A program made the position numbers and the translations under genes. A model generated the notes under the pieces. It did no database searches. It saw nothing but the letters and a program-made list of their open reading frames with translations, and was not told the DNA's origin. Source: Bacillus_BD sp963787345 (GTDB taxonomy: Bacteria > Bacillota > Bacilli > Bacillales > Cytobacillaceae). Taken from it: DNA of 64,000 bases. Location: assembly GCA_963787345.1 (NCBI GenBank), contig CAWBCW010000005.1:186001-250000 (forward strand), written 5' to 3'. The stretch's first letter is position 1; the number at the start of each line of letters is the position of its first letter. Positions 27,147 to 36,787 of the stretch are shown here, in pieces.

Positions 27147-29129
27147 ATGAATCTTCATTCAGCAAGAATATATAGGAATGTCTGTCCTAGAAATTGTCCA
27201 AGTTCATGCACATTTATTTCTCATATAGAAAATGACTCGATTCACCATATTACAGGAGATATCAGTCACCCTTATACAAAGGGAAAACTTTGTGCAAAAG
27301 GATTTTCTTATGCCGAAAAAAATAACCACAAGGAACGCTTAAAGTATCCTTACTATCAAAGAGTAAAAGGATCGGGGAAATTTATTCAGATAACATGGGA
27401 AATGGCTTATCAACTTATTATTAACGAGTTGTTGAATATTCATCATCATTTTGGCAGCTTTCTTCCTTTTGCCTTATTTAAAGGTTCTGGAAATATTGGC
27501 GTACATCACTATGTAACAGATGACTTCTTTTCAACGTTAGGAGAAACAACAAAAATGTTTAGCTCCTCATCTTTATTTTCAAGACTAAATGCCATTGAAT
27601 CTGATAAGGAAGCTATAAATGAACCTAGCCTTGCCGGCATCAAAGAAGCCTCCATGATTATTATTTGGGGAGCGAACCCAGCTGCAACCAATATTCATCT
27701 CATCCCTTATTTAATAGAAGCAAAAGTAAGAGGTACAAAGTTTGTCGTCATTGATCCCCTTTATACTCAAACAGCTGAGTTAGCAGATTTATATATCCAA
27801 TTACGGCCTAGTACAGATGGAGCGTTCGCAAGTCTATTAATGAAACATTTGATCGAAAAGAATGCATATGATAAAAGTTTTTTAGAAATCGATAATAACA
27901 ATGAGATCATTCATTGCTTAAATGAAATAGATACGGAAGAATATTTAATGAATTGTGATGTACCTAAAGAGGCTTTCAACCTTTTGTTGTCCTGGCTTAC
28001 GGATGCCAAGCCCGTTTCATATGTTATCGGTACAGGGCTTCAAAAACATTCTAACTTCCGACAAACCATTCGTTCAATTGAACAATTAGCTACCCTCCAT
28101 GGAGATATTGGGAAAATCGGCGGTGGGATTTATTTTAGAGAAAATGACACGATGATTTTTAATAATCAAGCTCCTGAAAAATTATTAGGTGCAAATCGAA
28201 TCATGAATATAAATAATAGCAAGCAGATAGGAGAACCACCTGTTAACATGTTATGGGTTTCATGTGCCAACCCATTGACTCAAGAACCCGATTCGAGATC
28301 AGTTGAGCGCTCTTTAATGGATATTCCATTTGTTGTAACGGTAGATCAGTTCATGACAACAACAGCACAAATGTCCAATCTTATCCTGCCAACCACTACC
28401 CATTTTGAAGAAATGGATATTGTTGTAAGCTGGTGGCATGGAGAAATAGCACTAAATGAAAAGGCCATATCTCCATATTATGGAAGTAGAAGTGAGTGGT
28501 GGATAATGACAGAATTAGCGAAAAGGCTTAATCAGCAAATGCCATCACGATGTACTTTTCCTATTTATTCTTCGGAAGAGGAATATCTAAATGCCCAATT
28601 TAACAATGGGATCTTTCATCGTTACTCGATTAAAAACGTATCAGATTTGAGAGATAGACGTATGACAGTAGCGTTTCATAATACTGCTGTAAATCAGCAT
28701 TACTCTAGTACAGCTAAAAAAAGTAAGATTTTCAATCCAATAATGGAGAAGTTACCATCAAAAGATTTTCCTTTTTGGCTCATCACTCCTCATCATCCAT
28801 ATGCGTTTAACTCTCAATTTCATTTTTTAAATCTTTCTGATGAAAAAGAAGCAGTTGCAGTTATCCATCCAAAAGCGGCTACAGATTTAGGTATTACAAA
28901 TGGAGATATTATAAAGGTTTACAATATGCAAGCTTGTATTGAGATTAAAGTCATATTTAGCAAACAAGTTCCAAAAGATATTGTCATGATCTATCAAGGT
29001 TGGTATCCTGAATCAGATGTTATTATTAACGAACTAACACCTGGGCATCACAACGTTTCAAGTAATCAAGAATCTATTTTTAAAAACGATGCGTTTTACG
29101 ATACCTTTGTAAATATTGAAAAATTGTAA
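27147..29129 (+). CDS. Cytoplasmic molybdopterin oxidoreductase
   Basis: 660 residues, shorter than the Tat enzyme and without signal peptide. [4Fe-4S] site C-x3-C-x3-C-x27-C (CPRNCPSSC then KLCAKGF; Cys13/17/21/49). Molybdopterin segments: MIIIWGANPAATN, FVVIDPLYTQTAELADLYIQ, and C-terminal VIHPKAATDLGITNGDIIKV. Length and sequence recall YoaE-type enzymes. No Cys or Sec is evident where formate dehydrogenase-like enzymes carry it (around SSSSLFSRLNAIE), so a formate dehydrogenase call is not supported. Divergent from the Fe-S/PucR pair. The ribosome binding site gaggag lies just before the ATG. Confidence 0.82.
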   Translation: MNLHSARIYRNVCPRNCPSSCTFISHIENDSIHHITGDISHPYTKGKLCAKGFSYAEKNNHKERLKYPYYQRVKGSGKFIQITWEMAYQLIINELLNIHHHFGSFLPFALFKGSGNIGVHHYVTDDFFSTLGETTKMFSSSSLFSRLNAIESDKEAINEPSLAGIKEASMIIIWGANPAATNIHLIPYLIEAKVRGTKFVVIDPLYTQTAELADLYIQLRPSTDGAFASLLMKHLIEKNAYDKSFLEIDNNNEIIHCLNEIDTEEYLMNCDVPKEAFNLLLSWLTDAKPVSYVIGTGLQKHSNFRQTIRSIEQLATLHGDIGKIGGGIYFRENDTMIFNNQAPEKLLGANRIMNINNSKQIGEPPVNMLWVSCANPLTQEPDSRSVERSLMDIPFVVTVDQFMTTTAQMSNLILPTTTHFEEMDIVVSWWHGEIALNEKAISPYYGSRSEWWIMTELAKRLNQQMPSRCTFPIYSSEEEYLNAQFNNGIFHRYSIKNVSDLRDRRMTVAFHNTAVNQHYSSTAKKSKIFNPIMEKLPSKDFPFWLITPHHPYAFNSQFHFLNLSDEKEAVAVIHPKAATDLGITNGDIIKVYNMQACIEIKVIFSKQVPKDIVMIYQGWYPESDVIINELTPGHHNVSSNQESIFKNDAFYDTFVNIEKL

Positions 29130-29190
29130 GTTCATTTGAATCGAGGAAGCTTTAAATCAAAAAAACGATGATTAAAATATAGCCGCTAAG

Positions 29191-29362
29191 AGGATAACCT
29201 TGAAATAGGTTTTGAGGAAATAGCTCAAGGCCTCTTTCAAGGTTATTCAGTTCTTATCTAAAAAAACCTATAAGTATCTTTAATGATAAACCATGCTAAA
29301 GTTCCTTCATAAATATTTATCCAAATCATTTTTACACTCATAAAACTTAAATGGTGATAAAA
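29191..29362. repeat. Long direct repeat, copy B (right flank of the molybdoenzyme island)
   Basis: The counterpart of 17831-18001. It starts with the same ggataaccttgaaa hairpin (arms 29192-29248) and continues through ttatccaaatcattttta to tcataaaacttaaatggtga. It follows the second molybdoenzyme and precedes the EamA transporter. Differences from copy A are scattered substitutions and a few 1-bp indels. The hairpin can serve as terminator of the upstream gene. Confidence 0.8.
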
Positions 29363-29401
29363 TGGACATTGTGGATTAGAGGAAGGAATTGATAGCGGAA
29401 T

Positions 29402-30346
29402 ATGAGTACAATGAAAGTTTATTTAATCTTAATTGTAAATATGGTGATATGGGGATTTAATGTATCTTTTGTAAAAATCATTGTGGATCAAGTTCCACCT
29501 ATAACCGCCACAGCCTTTCGACTTTTCGTGGCTGCGGTGACGGTCTTTCTCATTCTTGGATTGACGCATCGGATTCGTCTTCCACATAAAAACGAATGGG
29601 GTTATATGATTGGCGGTTCCTTAACGAGTATTGTCGGACACCACTTTTTCTTATCGATGGGATTAACGCAAACTTCTGCTACAAATGCAGGGTTAATTTT
29701 AGGGATGGGGCCGCTATTAACGGTATTACTGTCAATGATCTTTTTTAAAAAGAGACCGACCCCCATCGCCGCAACCGGCTTTATTTTAGGCAGTGTAGGA
29801 GTTACGCTAACTGTTCTTTTTGGCAGTGGACAATTACAGGGGATTAACATTGGAGACTTTGGAATATTTCTTTCCATCTTTATTCAAGCCTTTGGATTTA
29901 TTTTAATTAATAAAGCATCAAAAACGATGGACTCGGTACTGTTAACCGCCTATATGCTAATTTTTGCTGCTATTTTCCTTTTTACGGTTAGTTTAAAAAT
30001 GGAACCAACCGGTTTAGTAGCATTTACAGAAGGCTTTTCTTCCGTTTGGGTAGCATTTTTCCTTTCAGCGGTTTTATCGACTGGTTTTGGACAAATGATT
30101 TATAACTATGCGATTGGTCGCGTTGGAGCAGCTACAGCCTCTATTTTTCTGAATTTAAATACCTTATTTTCGGTCGTTGGGGCTGCATTGTTTCTTCAGG
30201 AGAGCATTAAACTAGCTCACTTAATGGGATTTTTACTAATCGTCACTGGTGTAATCATGGGATCTGGAACATTAGAGAACTTAATTAAGCAGCGTCGAAA
30301 AAAGAAAATGCAATTGCAGGAAGCTATTAAGGCATCCAATCAATAA
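29402..30346 (+). CDS. EamA-family (DMT) transporter
   Basis: 314 residues with ten transmembrane helices in two EamA repeats. The first begins NMVIWGFNVSFVKII (the conserved W-G motif after TM1) and the second FGIFLSIFIQAFGFILINKA. TATNAGLILGMGPLLTVLLS and GAATASIFLNLNTLFSVVGA end the repeats with the family's P/N-containing helices. It is probably a metabolite or amino-acid exporter of the inner membrane. A Lys/Arg-rich C-terminus (KQRRKKKMQ) faces the cytoplasm. It has its own terminator. Confidence 0.85.
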   Translation: MSTMKVYLILIVNMVIWGFNVSFVKIIVDQVPPITATAFRLFVAAVTVFLILGLTHRIRLPHKNEWGYMIGGSLTSIVGHHFFLSMGLTQTSATNAGLILGMGPLLTVLLSMIFFKKRPTPIAATGFILGSVGVTLTVLFGSGQLQGINIGDFGIFLSIFIQAFGFILINKASKTMDSVLLTAYMLIFAAIFLFTVSLKMEPTGLVAFTEGFSSVWVAFFLSAVLSTGFGQMIYNYAIGRVGAATASIFLNLNTLFSVVGAALFLQESIKLAHLMGFLLIVTGVIMGSGTLENLIKQRRKKKMQLQEAIKASNQ

Positions 30347-30433
30347 GGGGATCGTAAGAGTTAACTTTTCCCACAAATAATATCAACGTAACAGAAGAAG
30401 CCCTTCAGCGACATAGCAGTAATTTAATAATTA

Positions 30434-30477
30434 AAAGCAGCATAGTCCCTAAATGAGGCCTATGCTGCTTTCTTTTT
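30434..30477 (+). terminator. Intrinsic terminator after the EamA gene
   Basis: aaagcagcatag pairs with ctatgctgcttt, followed by ctttttat. Confidence 0.8.
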
Positions 30478-30605
30478 ATAGTACTTAAAAATTTAAGTTA
30501 GACCCTCTGCGTTATTGCTTTTGCAGACTAGGTGGCGCGAATCCCATCTATTGCTCTTTTACTCTCTAACCAAAAATAAGCATGCTAGCAATCCTTCTTC
30601 AGCTT

Positions 30606-31670
30606 TCATATTAGTATCGCTTCACTTCTCGCTCCTAAAATCTTTAAACTTACCTTTTCTTCCGATCTGTATCGTTTCTGCATTGCAGATGTTGTAACAG
30701 ATACTGTTCTGTCATTGACTAAAATGCTATAGTGAATTTCGTTCCCTTGAAATTGGGAAAAGACGACTTTACCAGTAATTTCATTCGGATCAGCATCCCC
30801 TATGATCCATTGTTCAGGTCTGACAGGAAAAACGTGCTGTTCTTTTAATTCTGAGGGAATCCCGATATCCTTCCAAACCACGTTTGGAAATTGGTCTGGA
30901 ATAAAGATTTCATCTGACATCCAATTCCCTTTTATCACGTTACTCTTTCCAACAAACTTGGAGACGAAAATGGATTTCGGTTGACTATACAGAATTTCCG
31001 GCTTATCTACTTGTTCAATTTCACCATGATTCATCACGACAATTCGATCAGCCATTGCCAATGCCTCGTCTTGATCATGGGTCACAAATACAATGGTCGT
31101 CCCTAGTTGACGATGAATCCGCTGAATTTCTTTACGCATTTCCATCCGCAGCTCTGCATCTAGTGCACTTAGTGGCTCATCCATCAATAACAACCGAGGT
31201 TTCGGTGCAATCGCTCTAGCAAGTGAGACCCTTTGCTTTTGCCCCCCTGAAAGTTCAGACGGAAAACGATGCCTCAAACTTTCCAATCCCACCATTTCCA
31301 AAACTTCGGTTACAACTTCTGCTTGGGCTGTTTTATCAAGTATTTTCCCAAAATGATGGTGTTTAAGAGGAAAATAGATATGTTCCTCAACGGTCATATG
31401 CGGCCAAAGCGCATGGGACTGGAATACCATGCTTATATTCCTTTTTTCAGGTGGAACTAATGTTTTTGCAGATGCCATGACTTGGCCGTCTAACAAGATG
31501 CTCCCCCCTGATGGCTCCATAAAACCCGCTAAGAGCTTTAATAGAGTTGTTTTCCCACAGCCTGAGGGACCAAGGATGGCGACAAATTCATTTTCTTGTA
31601 ATTGAAGATTAATATTTTTTAAGGCTGTGAAATCGCCGTAGTGCTTACTAATTCCTTGAAGTTGTATCAT
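30606..31670 (-). CDS. ABC transporter ATP-binding subunit (iron(III)/aminoethylphosphonate/polyamine type)
   Basis: 354 residues. Walker A GPSGCGKTT, Q-loop MVFQSHALWPHMT, signature LSGGQKQRVSLARAIA, Walker B RLLLMDEPLSALD, and switch His in FVTHDQDEALA. A C-terminal TOBE-like domain (EITGKVVFSQFQGNEIHYSI) places it with FbpC/PotA/PhnT-type importers. It overlaps the permease gene by 23 nt, so the two are translationally coupled. Last gene of the binding protein-permease-ATPase operon. Confidence 0.88.
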   Translation of the reverse strand: MIQLQGISKHYGDFTALKNINLQLQENEFVAILGPSGCGKTTLLKLLAGFMEPSGGSILLDGQVMASAKTLVPPEKRNISMVFQSHALWPHMTVEEHIYFPLKHHHFGKILDKTAQAEVVTEVLEMVGLESLRHRFPSELSGGQKQRVSLARAIAPKPRLLLMDEPLSALDAELRMEMRKEIQRIHRQLGTTIVFVTHDQDEALAMADRIVVMNHGEIEQVDKPEILYSQPKSIFVSKFVGKSNVIKGNWMSDEIFIPDQFPNVVWKDIGIPSELKEQHVFPVRPEQWIIGDADPNEITGKVVFSQFQGNEIHYSILVNDRTVSVTTSAMQKRYRSEEKVSLKILGARSEAILI

Positions 31671-33405
31671 CTTTTTTGATCACCCGTTTTTCCCACATTT
31701 TATTTACAGTCATATAAAGAATCCCAGCTAAAAGAATCGCTAGTACAATCATGCTTGAAAAAGCTGTTGAATAGGTACTAAACCCACCCTGTTCATAGCT
31801 AAAAATCACAACGCCAATCGTTTCAGATCCACTTGACCAAAGCAGGCTTGAAACGGTTAATTCCGTTAATGCAGTCAAAAACACAAGAATGGCACCTCCC
31901 ATTACACCCGGTAATAGTAAGGGCATCAGGATTTTCCGCCATTTCACCCACATTCCTGCTCCAGACACTCTTGCGGCTTCTTCCATCGTCGGATCTAATT
32001 GCGAAAATGCTGCCGCGCTGCCACGCACTTGAAGAATCGTAAAGCGAGTGACATAAGCGATGAGTAAAATCCAAATCGTGCCATAAACCCCTGGTTGCCA
32101 GCCTGGAATGGGTTGCAGCCACATTAAAATCATGGAAAGGGCAAATACTGTCCCCGGAAGCGCATAAGGAATGGTAACAAACACTTCTGTTAACCTTATA
32201 AAAAATGAGGGGTTTTTAAAGCGAACATATGCAATCACTGTTCCTAAGATAAGGCAGCATATCAATGTAACAAACGCTAGCACTAAACTGTTATTAACAG
32301 CGTTCATTACTTTTTGGTCTTCAAATAAGAATTGATAATTTTTTAATGATAGATTTTCCCATTTAAGGGATAACCCATAGGCTTTTATGAAGGACGTCGC
32401 CCCCATTGTCAAAAACGGAATAAATCCCGTGACAAGAATAAATACCCATAGAAAAAATTCTACAACCAAACGTTTACCTTTCGATAGAAAATACCTTGGT
32501 TCCATATCGATTTTAGACGTTTCATTCACTTTGCTTTTTCTTACAACCACCCACTGAACAATCGTTCCGATGATGGCAATGATACCGAGGATAACAGACA
32601 GGGCAGATGCTCTCGCAAAGGCACTTGGTCCATATCCAATAATCTGTTCATAAATATAAGTACTGAGTACTCGAATATTGGCAGGGATTCCTAGAAATGC
32701 TGGGATACCAAAATTATCTAAACTGGATAAAAAAGCGAGTAACCCTCCCCCCGCAATTCCAGGTAGAGCCATTGGGAAAATAATTTTTCGAAAAATTGTC
32801 TTATTCGATGCCCCGCCTACTTTTCCAGCCTCTTGCAGTTCTCTTGGTATTTTACGAAAAATAGAAACGCTTAATAAATAGACGAGCGGAAAATGAGTGA
32901 TTCCTAACATAAAAATAATGCCTTCCATACTATATAAGTTCAATTTTGGAGCCTCGATGGATAAAAGCTCAAAAACAGCTTGAATCGGACCATTTTTTCC
33001 AAGAAATTGAACCCAAGCAAGTGTTGTAATATAGGATGGGATGATAAAGGGCATAAAGATTAATAATTGAAGCCACTTTTTTCCCCTAATATTGACATAG
33101 GCCATGATCCATGCCATTAGAACACCTAGTACTATAGAAATCAAAGTACTTATGATCGTAATGATAATTGTGTTTTGAATGGTCTTCCATGTTACCGGGT
33201 CTGATAAAACTTCTTCATACATAGCCAAACTTATTCCAGTTTCCGAGGAAATGCTTAACCAGACCAATCGGATAATCGGTAATAAAAATAGAAATACAAT
33301 AAGTAAAAATCCTAAAAATCCATACCAGCTTCTAAATAATGAAGAAAAGGAAAACGAGAATGGCTTCCTCGTTTTCCTTTCAGTTTGTAGATGCTGTGGA
33401 GTCAT
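31648..33405 (-). CDS. ABC transporter permease, fused double-domain (FbpB type)
   Basis: 585 residues: two homologous six-helix permease domains in one chain, each with an EAA loop (ELQEAGKVGGASNKTIFRKI and TMEEAARVSGAGMWVKWRKI). This is the FbpB/PotBC-fusion layout. A Phe/Ser-rich cytoplasmic N-terminus precedes TM1. An aggaag site before ATG 33405. It forms the inner-membrane channel for the binding protein at 33436-34497. Confidence 0.88.
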   Translation of the reverse strand: MTPQHLQTERKTRKPFSFSFSSLFRSWYGFLGFLLIVFLFLLPIIRLVWLSISSETGISLAMYEEVLSDPVTWKTIQNTIIITIISTLISIVLGVLMAWIMAYVNIRGKKWLQLLIFMPFIIPSYITTLAWVQFLGKNGPIQAVFELLSIEAPKLNLYSMEGIIFMLGITHFPLVYLLSVSIFRKIPRELQEAGKVGGASNKTIFRKIIFPMALPGIAGGGLLAFLSSLDNFGIPAFLGIPANIRVLSTYIYEQIIGYGPSAFARASALSVILGIIAIIGTIVQWVVVRKSKVNETSKIDMEPRYFLSKGKRLVVEFFLWVFILVTGFIPFLTMGATSFIKAYGLSLKWENLSLKNYQFLFEDQKVMNAVNNSLVLAFVTLICCLILGTVIAYVRFKNPSFFIRLTEVFVTIPYALPGTVFALSMILMWLQPIPGWQPGVYGTIWILLIAYVTRFTILQVRGSAAAFSQLDPTMEEAARVSGAGMWVKWRKILMPLLLPGVMGGAILVFLTALTELTVSSLLWSSGSETIGVVIFSYEQGGFSTYSTAFSSMIVLAILLAGILYMTVNKMWEKRVIKKDDTTSRN

Positions 33406-33435
33406 ATGTCCACTTCCTTCGTTGCCATTACTAAA

Positions 33436-34497
33436 TTATTGTGCATTAATTCCTTCAAATTGCTTTTTATCATCTTCTCTAGCTCCATAAAGTTCTTTCA
33501 TATCAGCAGAAATAACCTTTAAGTCTTCAATTGTTTTTAATCCTTCTGGAGCTTCTACTCCTTTACGGATTGGTGAATAGCCAAGTTCAGCTGCTAATTG
33601 TTGGCCTTCTTCAGATAAGACAAAATCAACAAATGCTCTTGCAGCGGCTTCATTGTCTGTACCATTCATGATTCCAATTGGTTCTGTAATAACAGGAACT
33701 CCTTCTGTTGGATAAACAAATGCAACTGGAGAACCTTCTTGTGCAGCACGGGCAACAAGATAATCAACGATCATTCCATAATCCTTTTCTCCACCTGCTA
33801 CACCCTTTAATACATCACCATTTCCTTTTGTCACTTGTACTTCATTATCTTGAATGTTTTCATAGAATTCCCAGCCAAAATCATCCTGACGAGTTAATAC
33901 ACCAAGGTTATAAGCGGCTGCACCAGAATATAACGGACTTGGCATAATGATTTTACCTTTAGACTCTTCATTTGTAAGAATGTCCCAGCTTGTTGGTAAT
34001 TCTTTCACATTTTCAGTATTTACCGCAATACCCGTTGCCATTACTTTTGTTCCATAATAAGTACCATCTGGATCTATAAATTCAGAAGGAATGCCTCCCG
34101 CTTCTTTCGATTCATAAGCTGCAAGCATGTCTTCCTCTTTAAGACTTTCAAATGTAACCGCATCTGCAACTAACAGTACGTCAGCTTGTACATCACCAGC
34201 CAATTTTTCAGCTTGAATTTTCGAAATAACTTCTTCTGTACCAGAACGGAAGGTTTCAACTTCTACATCTGGATATTTTTCATTGAACCCTTCTACTAAT
34301 TTCGTCGCATCTGCATCAGGCTGTGATGTATAGAAGCTTAATGTTCCTTCTACCTTTGCATCACTATTTTCAGTTTCTTCTCCTGCATTATTAGTAGATT
34401 CCTTAGAACCTTCTGATGATGTTGTACTATTTCCACAGGCAGCCACGAACATCATCAATAAACCGATGAATAATGTCATCATCCATTTTTTCTTCAT
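33436..34497 (-). CDS. Lipoprotein substrate-binding protein of the iron(III)-type ABC importer
   Basis: 353 residues. Lipoprotein signal with lipobox MFVAAC (Cys21), then a Ser/Asn/Glu linker and a periplasmic-binding-protein fold: TLSFYTSQPDADATKLVEGF, ADVLLVADAVTFESL, YYGTKVMATGIAVNT and a C-terminal VDFVLSEEGQQLAAELGYSP. It belongs to the Fbp/Phn/spermidine cluster. The pair of adjacent Tyr typical of ferric-binding proteins is not obvious, so iron(III), 2-aminoethylphosphonate or another oxyanion-like ligand remain possible. First gene of the operon, with gaggggga before the ATG. Confidence 0.85.
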   Translation of the reverse strand: MKKKWMMTLFIGLLMMFVAACGNSTTSSEGSKESTNNAGEETENSDAKVEGTLSFYTSQPDADATKLVEGFNEKYPDVEVETFRSGTEEVISKIQAEKLAGDVQADVLLVADAVTFESLKEEDMLAAYESKEAGGIPSEFIDPDGTYYGTKVMATGIAVNTENVKELPTSWDILTNEESKGKIIMPSPLYSGAAAYNLGVLTRQDDFGWEFYENIQDNEVQVTKGNGDVLKGVAGGEKDYGMIVDYLVARAAQEGSPVAFVYPTEGVPVITEPIGIMNGTDNEAAARAFVDFVLSEEGQQLAAELGYSPIRKGVEAPEGLKTIEDLKVISADMKELYGAREDDKKQFEGINAQ

Positions 34498-34751
34498 GCT
34501 TCTTCCCCCTCTGTTGTACCTCGAGTTTCTCGTTTAGTTGATGTTCTGTAATGGATCTCTTACTCTAAATTAAAGCAGAAACAGATTACCATTTAACTAT
34601 ATAAAACAATTGTAAATATCGTTTAATTTTCTAGTAAACTTTTAATAATTTCACGTAAAGTCCTAATGGTTTCATTCCTTATATTTCCATCCCTTTTCTA
34701 GCTACTTTTTTGTTAAGATTTAAAGAAAGTATACAAGGGAGGAAAATATCA

Positions 34752-35903
34752 ATGAAAAAACAGAAGCTCCTCCTAACATTGTTGGTCTTCGTCACATTTA
34801 TAGGAGGATTTTATTCGGGGATATTCTTTTCAAATCATCAACAAAGAAATTTGTCTGTGATAGAAGATAAAGCACCGAAAACAACAAAGAAGAAAATAGA
34901 TAACGAGAATAATAAAGATAATCATATAATAGAAAAGGACAAAGTATTAGTTGGTTATATTCAAGATTTTCGAGATCCACAAACGGTTGACTATTCCCAT
35001 TTAACTCATATTATTTTTTCTTTTGCTCACCCGACAGCCGATGGACAGCTTCTTATGTCTGGGGATTTAGCTTTAAGTAACTTGAGAACAACCGTTGATT
35101 TAGCACACAAACAAGGCTCGAAAGTGATGTTAGCGGTTGGCGGTTGGTATCATCTTCATGGCGGTGAATCGTATCACTATTTTAAAGAGGCGATTCGTCA
35201 TCAGAATGCAAGAACCAACCTAGTAAATGAACTAGTAAAAATGGTAGAAAGTGAGAATCTTGATGGGATCGATATTGACTTTGAACATCCGCGTTCACAT
35301 GAAGATGCTAGGAACCTTACCGCTTTCATGAAAGAATTAAGCGAAAGATTGCACCTTAAAGACAAAGAGCTTTCAATTGCAGTTAATGCAAAAATCCATA
35401 GTGTTGCAGGAACTGAACTTCATCATGTCATCTATGAACCATCAATGTTCCAGTATGTCGATCACGTCAACATCATGGCTTACGATGGTCAGTGGGATGG
35501 GGAATATAATGCTGCTAACTTATCCCCTTACTCTTATAATGAAAACATCGTAAACTATTGGTCTGCATTGTTTGACAAACATCAACTATCGAAAGAAAAG
35601 CTCGTGTTGGGCGTACCCTTTTATGCACAGCCAGAAGATCCTAAGAGTAAACAAATTTCGTATGATACGATTATCAAAAACAATCCAGAAAACGCTGATA
35701 AAGATACCGTGAGCATTGATGGCATGAACTATTATTACAATGGAGAAGAAACGGTTAGAAAGAAAACAACACTTGCTCTCGATCATGGTTTTGGTGGGAT
35801 GATGGTTTGGGAGATTGGCCATGATTCAGATGAAGACAGTTTACTAGCAGCCATTTCCAATACCATCGAATCGGAAAATCATTTAACAGCAAAAATGGAG
35901 TAG
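34752..35903 (+). CDS. Membrane-anchored glycoside hydrolase family 18 protein
   Basis: 383 residues. An N-terminal hydrophobic signal anchor (LLLTLLVFVTFIGGFYSGIF), a Lys/Asn-rich linker (about 35-65), then a GH18 barrel: KVLVGYIQDFRDPQ, HIIFSFAH, KVMLAVGGW, and the catalytic DGIDIDFE motif (Asp171, Asp174, Asp176, acid Glu178). NIMAYDGQWDG and GMMVWEIGHDSD are the late substrate-binding strands. It hydrolyses beta-1,4-GlcNAc bonds in chitin-like or peptidoglycan-related glycans outside the cell. ATG 34752 is chosen for the gggagg site; the longer frame has none. Confidence 0.88.
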   Translation: MKKQKLLLTLLVFVTFIGGFYSGIFFSNHQQRNLSVIEDKAPKTTKKKIDNENNKDNHIIEKDKVLVGYIQDFRDPQTVDYSHLTHIIFSFAHPTADGQLLMSGDLALSNLRTTVDLAHKQGSKVMLAVGGWYHLHGGESYHYFKEAIRHQNARTNLVNELVKMVESENLDGIDIDFEHPRSHEDARNLTAFMKELSERLHLKDKELSIAVNAKIHSVAGTELHHVIYEPSMFQYVDHVNIMAYDGQWDGEYNAANLSPYSYNENIVNYWSALFDKHQLSKEKLVLGVPFYAQPEDPKSKQISYDTIIKNNPENADKDTVSIDGMNYYYNGEETVRKKTTLALDHGFGGMMVWEIGHDSDEDSLLAAISNTIESENHLTAKME

Positions 35904-35964
35904 CAATATGATCTTGTCAAAAAATAGTATATGATAAAGTATGGTGTTTTTAGGGGGGAATTTT

Positions 35965-36546
35965 GTGAAAAGTCTTGCTGTTTTTTGTGGATCACGTACA
36001 GGTGCATCTGATGTTTATATAGAAGGAGCAAAAAAGTTAGGCCAAGAACTGGCAAAACGGAAAATCCAATTAATTTATGGTGGATCAAGTGTAGGAATGA
36101 TGGGTGCAGTGGCAGATGCTGTATTAGAAACAGGTGGAGAAGTCATTGGAGTGATGCCCGATTTTCTAGATGATAGAGAGAGATCGCATAAGAATTTAAC
36201 AGATTTAATTATTGTCGGTTCGATGCATGAAAGAAAAGCAAAAATGAGTGATTTAGCGGATGGATTTATGGCCTTGCCTGGCGGACCAGGAACATTAGAA
36301 GAGTTTTTTGAAATTTTCACATGGGCTCAATTGGGTCTTCATCAAAAACCGATCGGATTTTTAAATATTAATCACTATTTCGATCCGCTCATCACGTTAT
36401 TTGATAAAATGGCCAATGAGCAATTTATGGATGAAAAGTTTCGTACTATGGCGCTTGTCGATGTAGAACCACAAGGATTGCTTGATCAATTTCATTCCTA
36501 CACTCCACCGGAAGTGAAAGTGTACTTAAAAGAAAATAGAACATGA
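35965..36546 (+). CDS. LOG-family protein (nucleoside 5'-monophosphate phosphoribohydrolase)
   Basis: 193 residues. SLAVFCGSRTGASDVY is the Rossmann entry, RKIQLIYGGSSVGMMGAVA follows, and PGGPGTLEE (105-113) is the diagnostic catalytic motif. Family members release ribose 5-phosphate from AMP or cytokinin-type nucleotides in the cytoplasm. The bacterial role is mostly unclear. The start is GTG 35965 behind aggggggaa, giving the same length as Bacillus YvdD-type proteins. The earlier ATG at 35941 has no site. Confidence 0.85.
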   Translation: MKSLAVFCGSRTGASDVYIEGAKKLGQELAKRKIQLIYGGSSVGMMGAVADAVLETGGEVIGVMPDFLDDRERSHKNLTDLIIVGSMHERKAKMSDLADGFMALPGGPGTLEEFFEIFTWAQLGLHQKPIGFLNINHYFDPLITLFDKMANEQFMDEKFRTMALVDVEPQGLLDQFHSYTPPEVKVYLKENRT

Positions 36547-36685
36547 AGTCGAGAACGATTTTTACGTTTCACTAGCAATCATCCATTTACAAGACTTAAA
36601 TACTGAACTCATAAGTGAAACGGAGGAACCATCCGAGACTATTGAAAAAGTTATCGCTTCCAACAACAAGTATATTTTTCATTAA
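36530..36685 (+). pseudogene. Orphan C-terminal gene fragment
   Basis: An open frame without start runs from the stop at 36527 through EHEVENDFYVSLAIIHLQDL and ETEEPSETIEKVIASNNKYI to a TAA at 36683. It overlaps the LOG stop codon in another frame. Composition is protein-like, but no start codon or ribosome binding site exists. It looks like the tail of a deleted gene. Family not recognised. Confidence 0.35.
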
Positions 36686-36700
36686 TATACAGCAAACAGA

Positions 36701-36747
36701 AGAAGGCATTTATCTACATATAGTAGGTAATTGCCTTCTTGTTTTTT
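36701..36747 (+). terminator. Intrinsic terminator
   Basis: agaaggca pairs with tgccttct, with an inner tatctac/gtaggta stem, then gtttttt. Confidence 0.75.
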
Positions 36748-36787
36748 AAAAATAGACTTTTTCAGTGTATCGAACCATCCCTCTGTT

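Noticed and set aside
36530..36685. Functional small gene
   Set aside because: No start codon in frame; kept only as a fragment.
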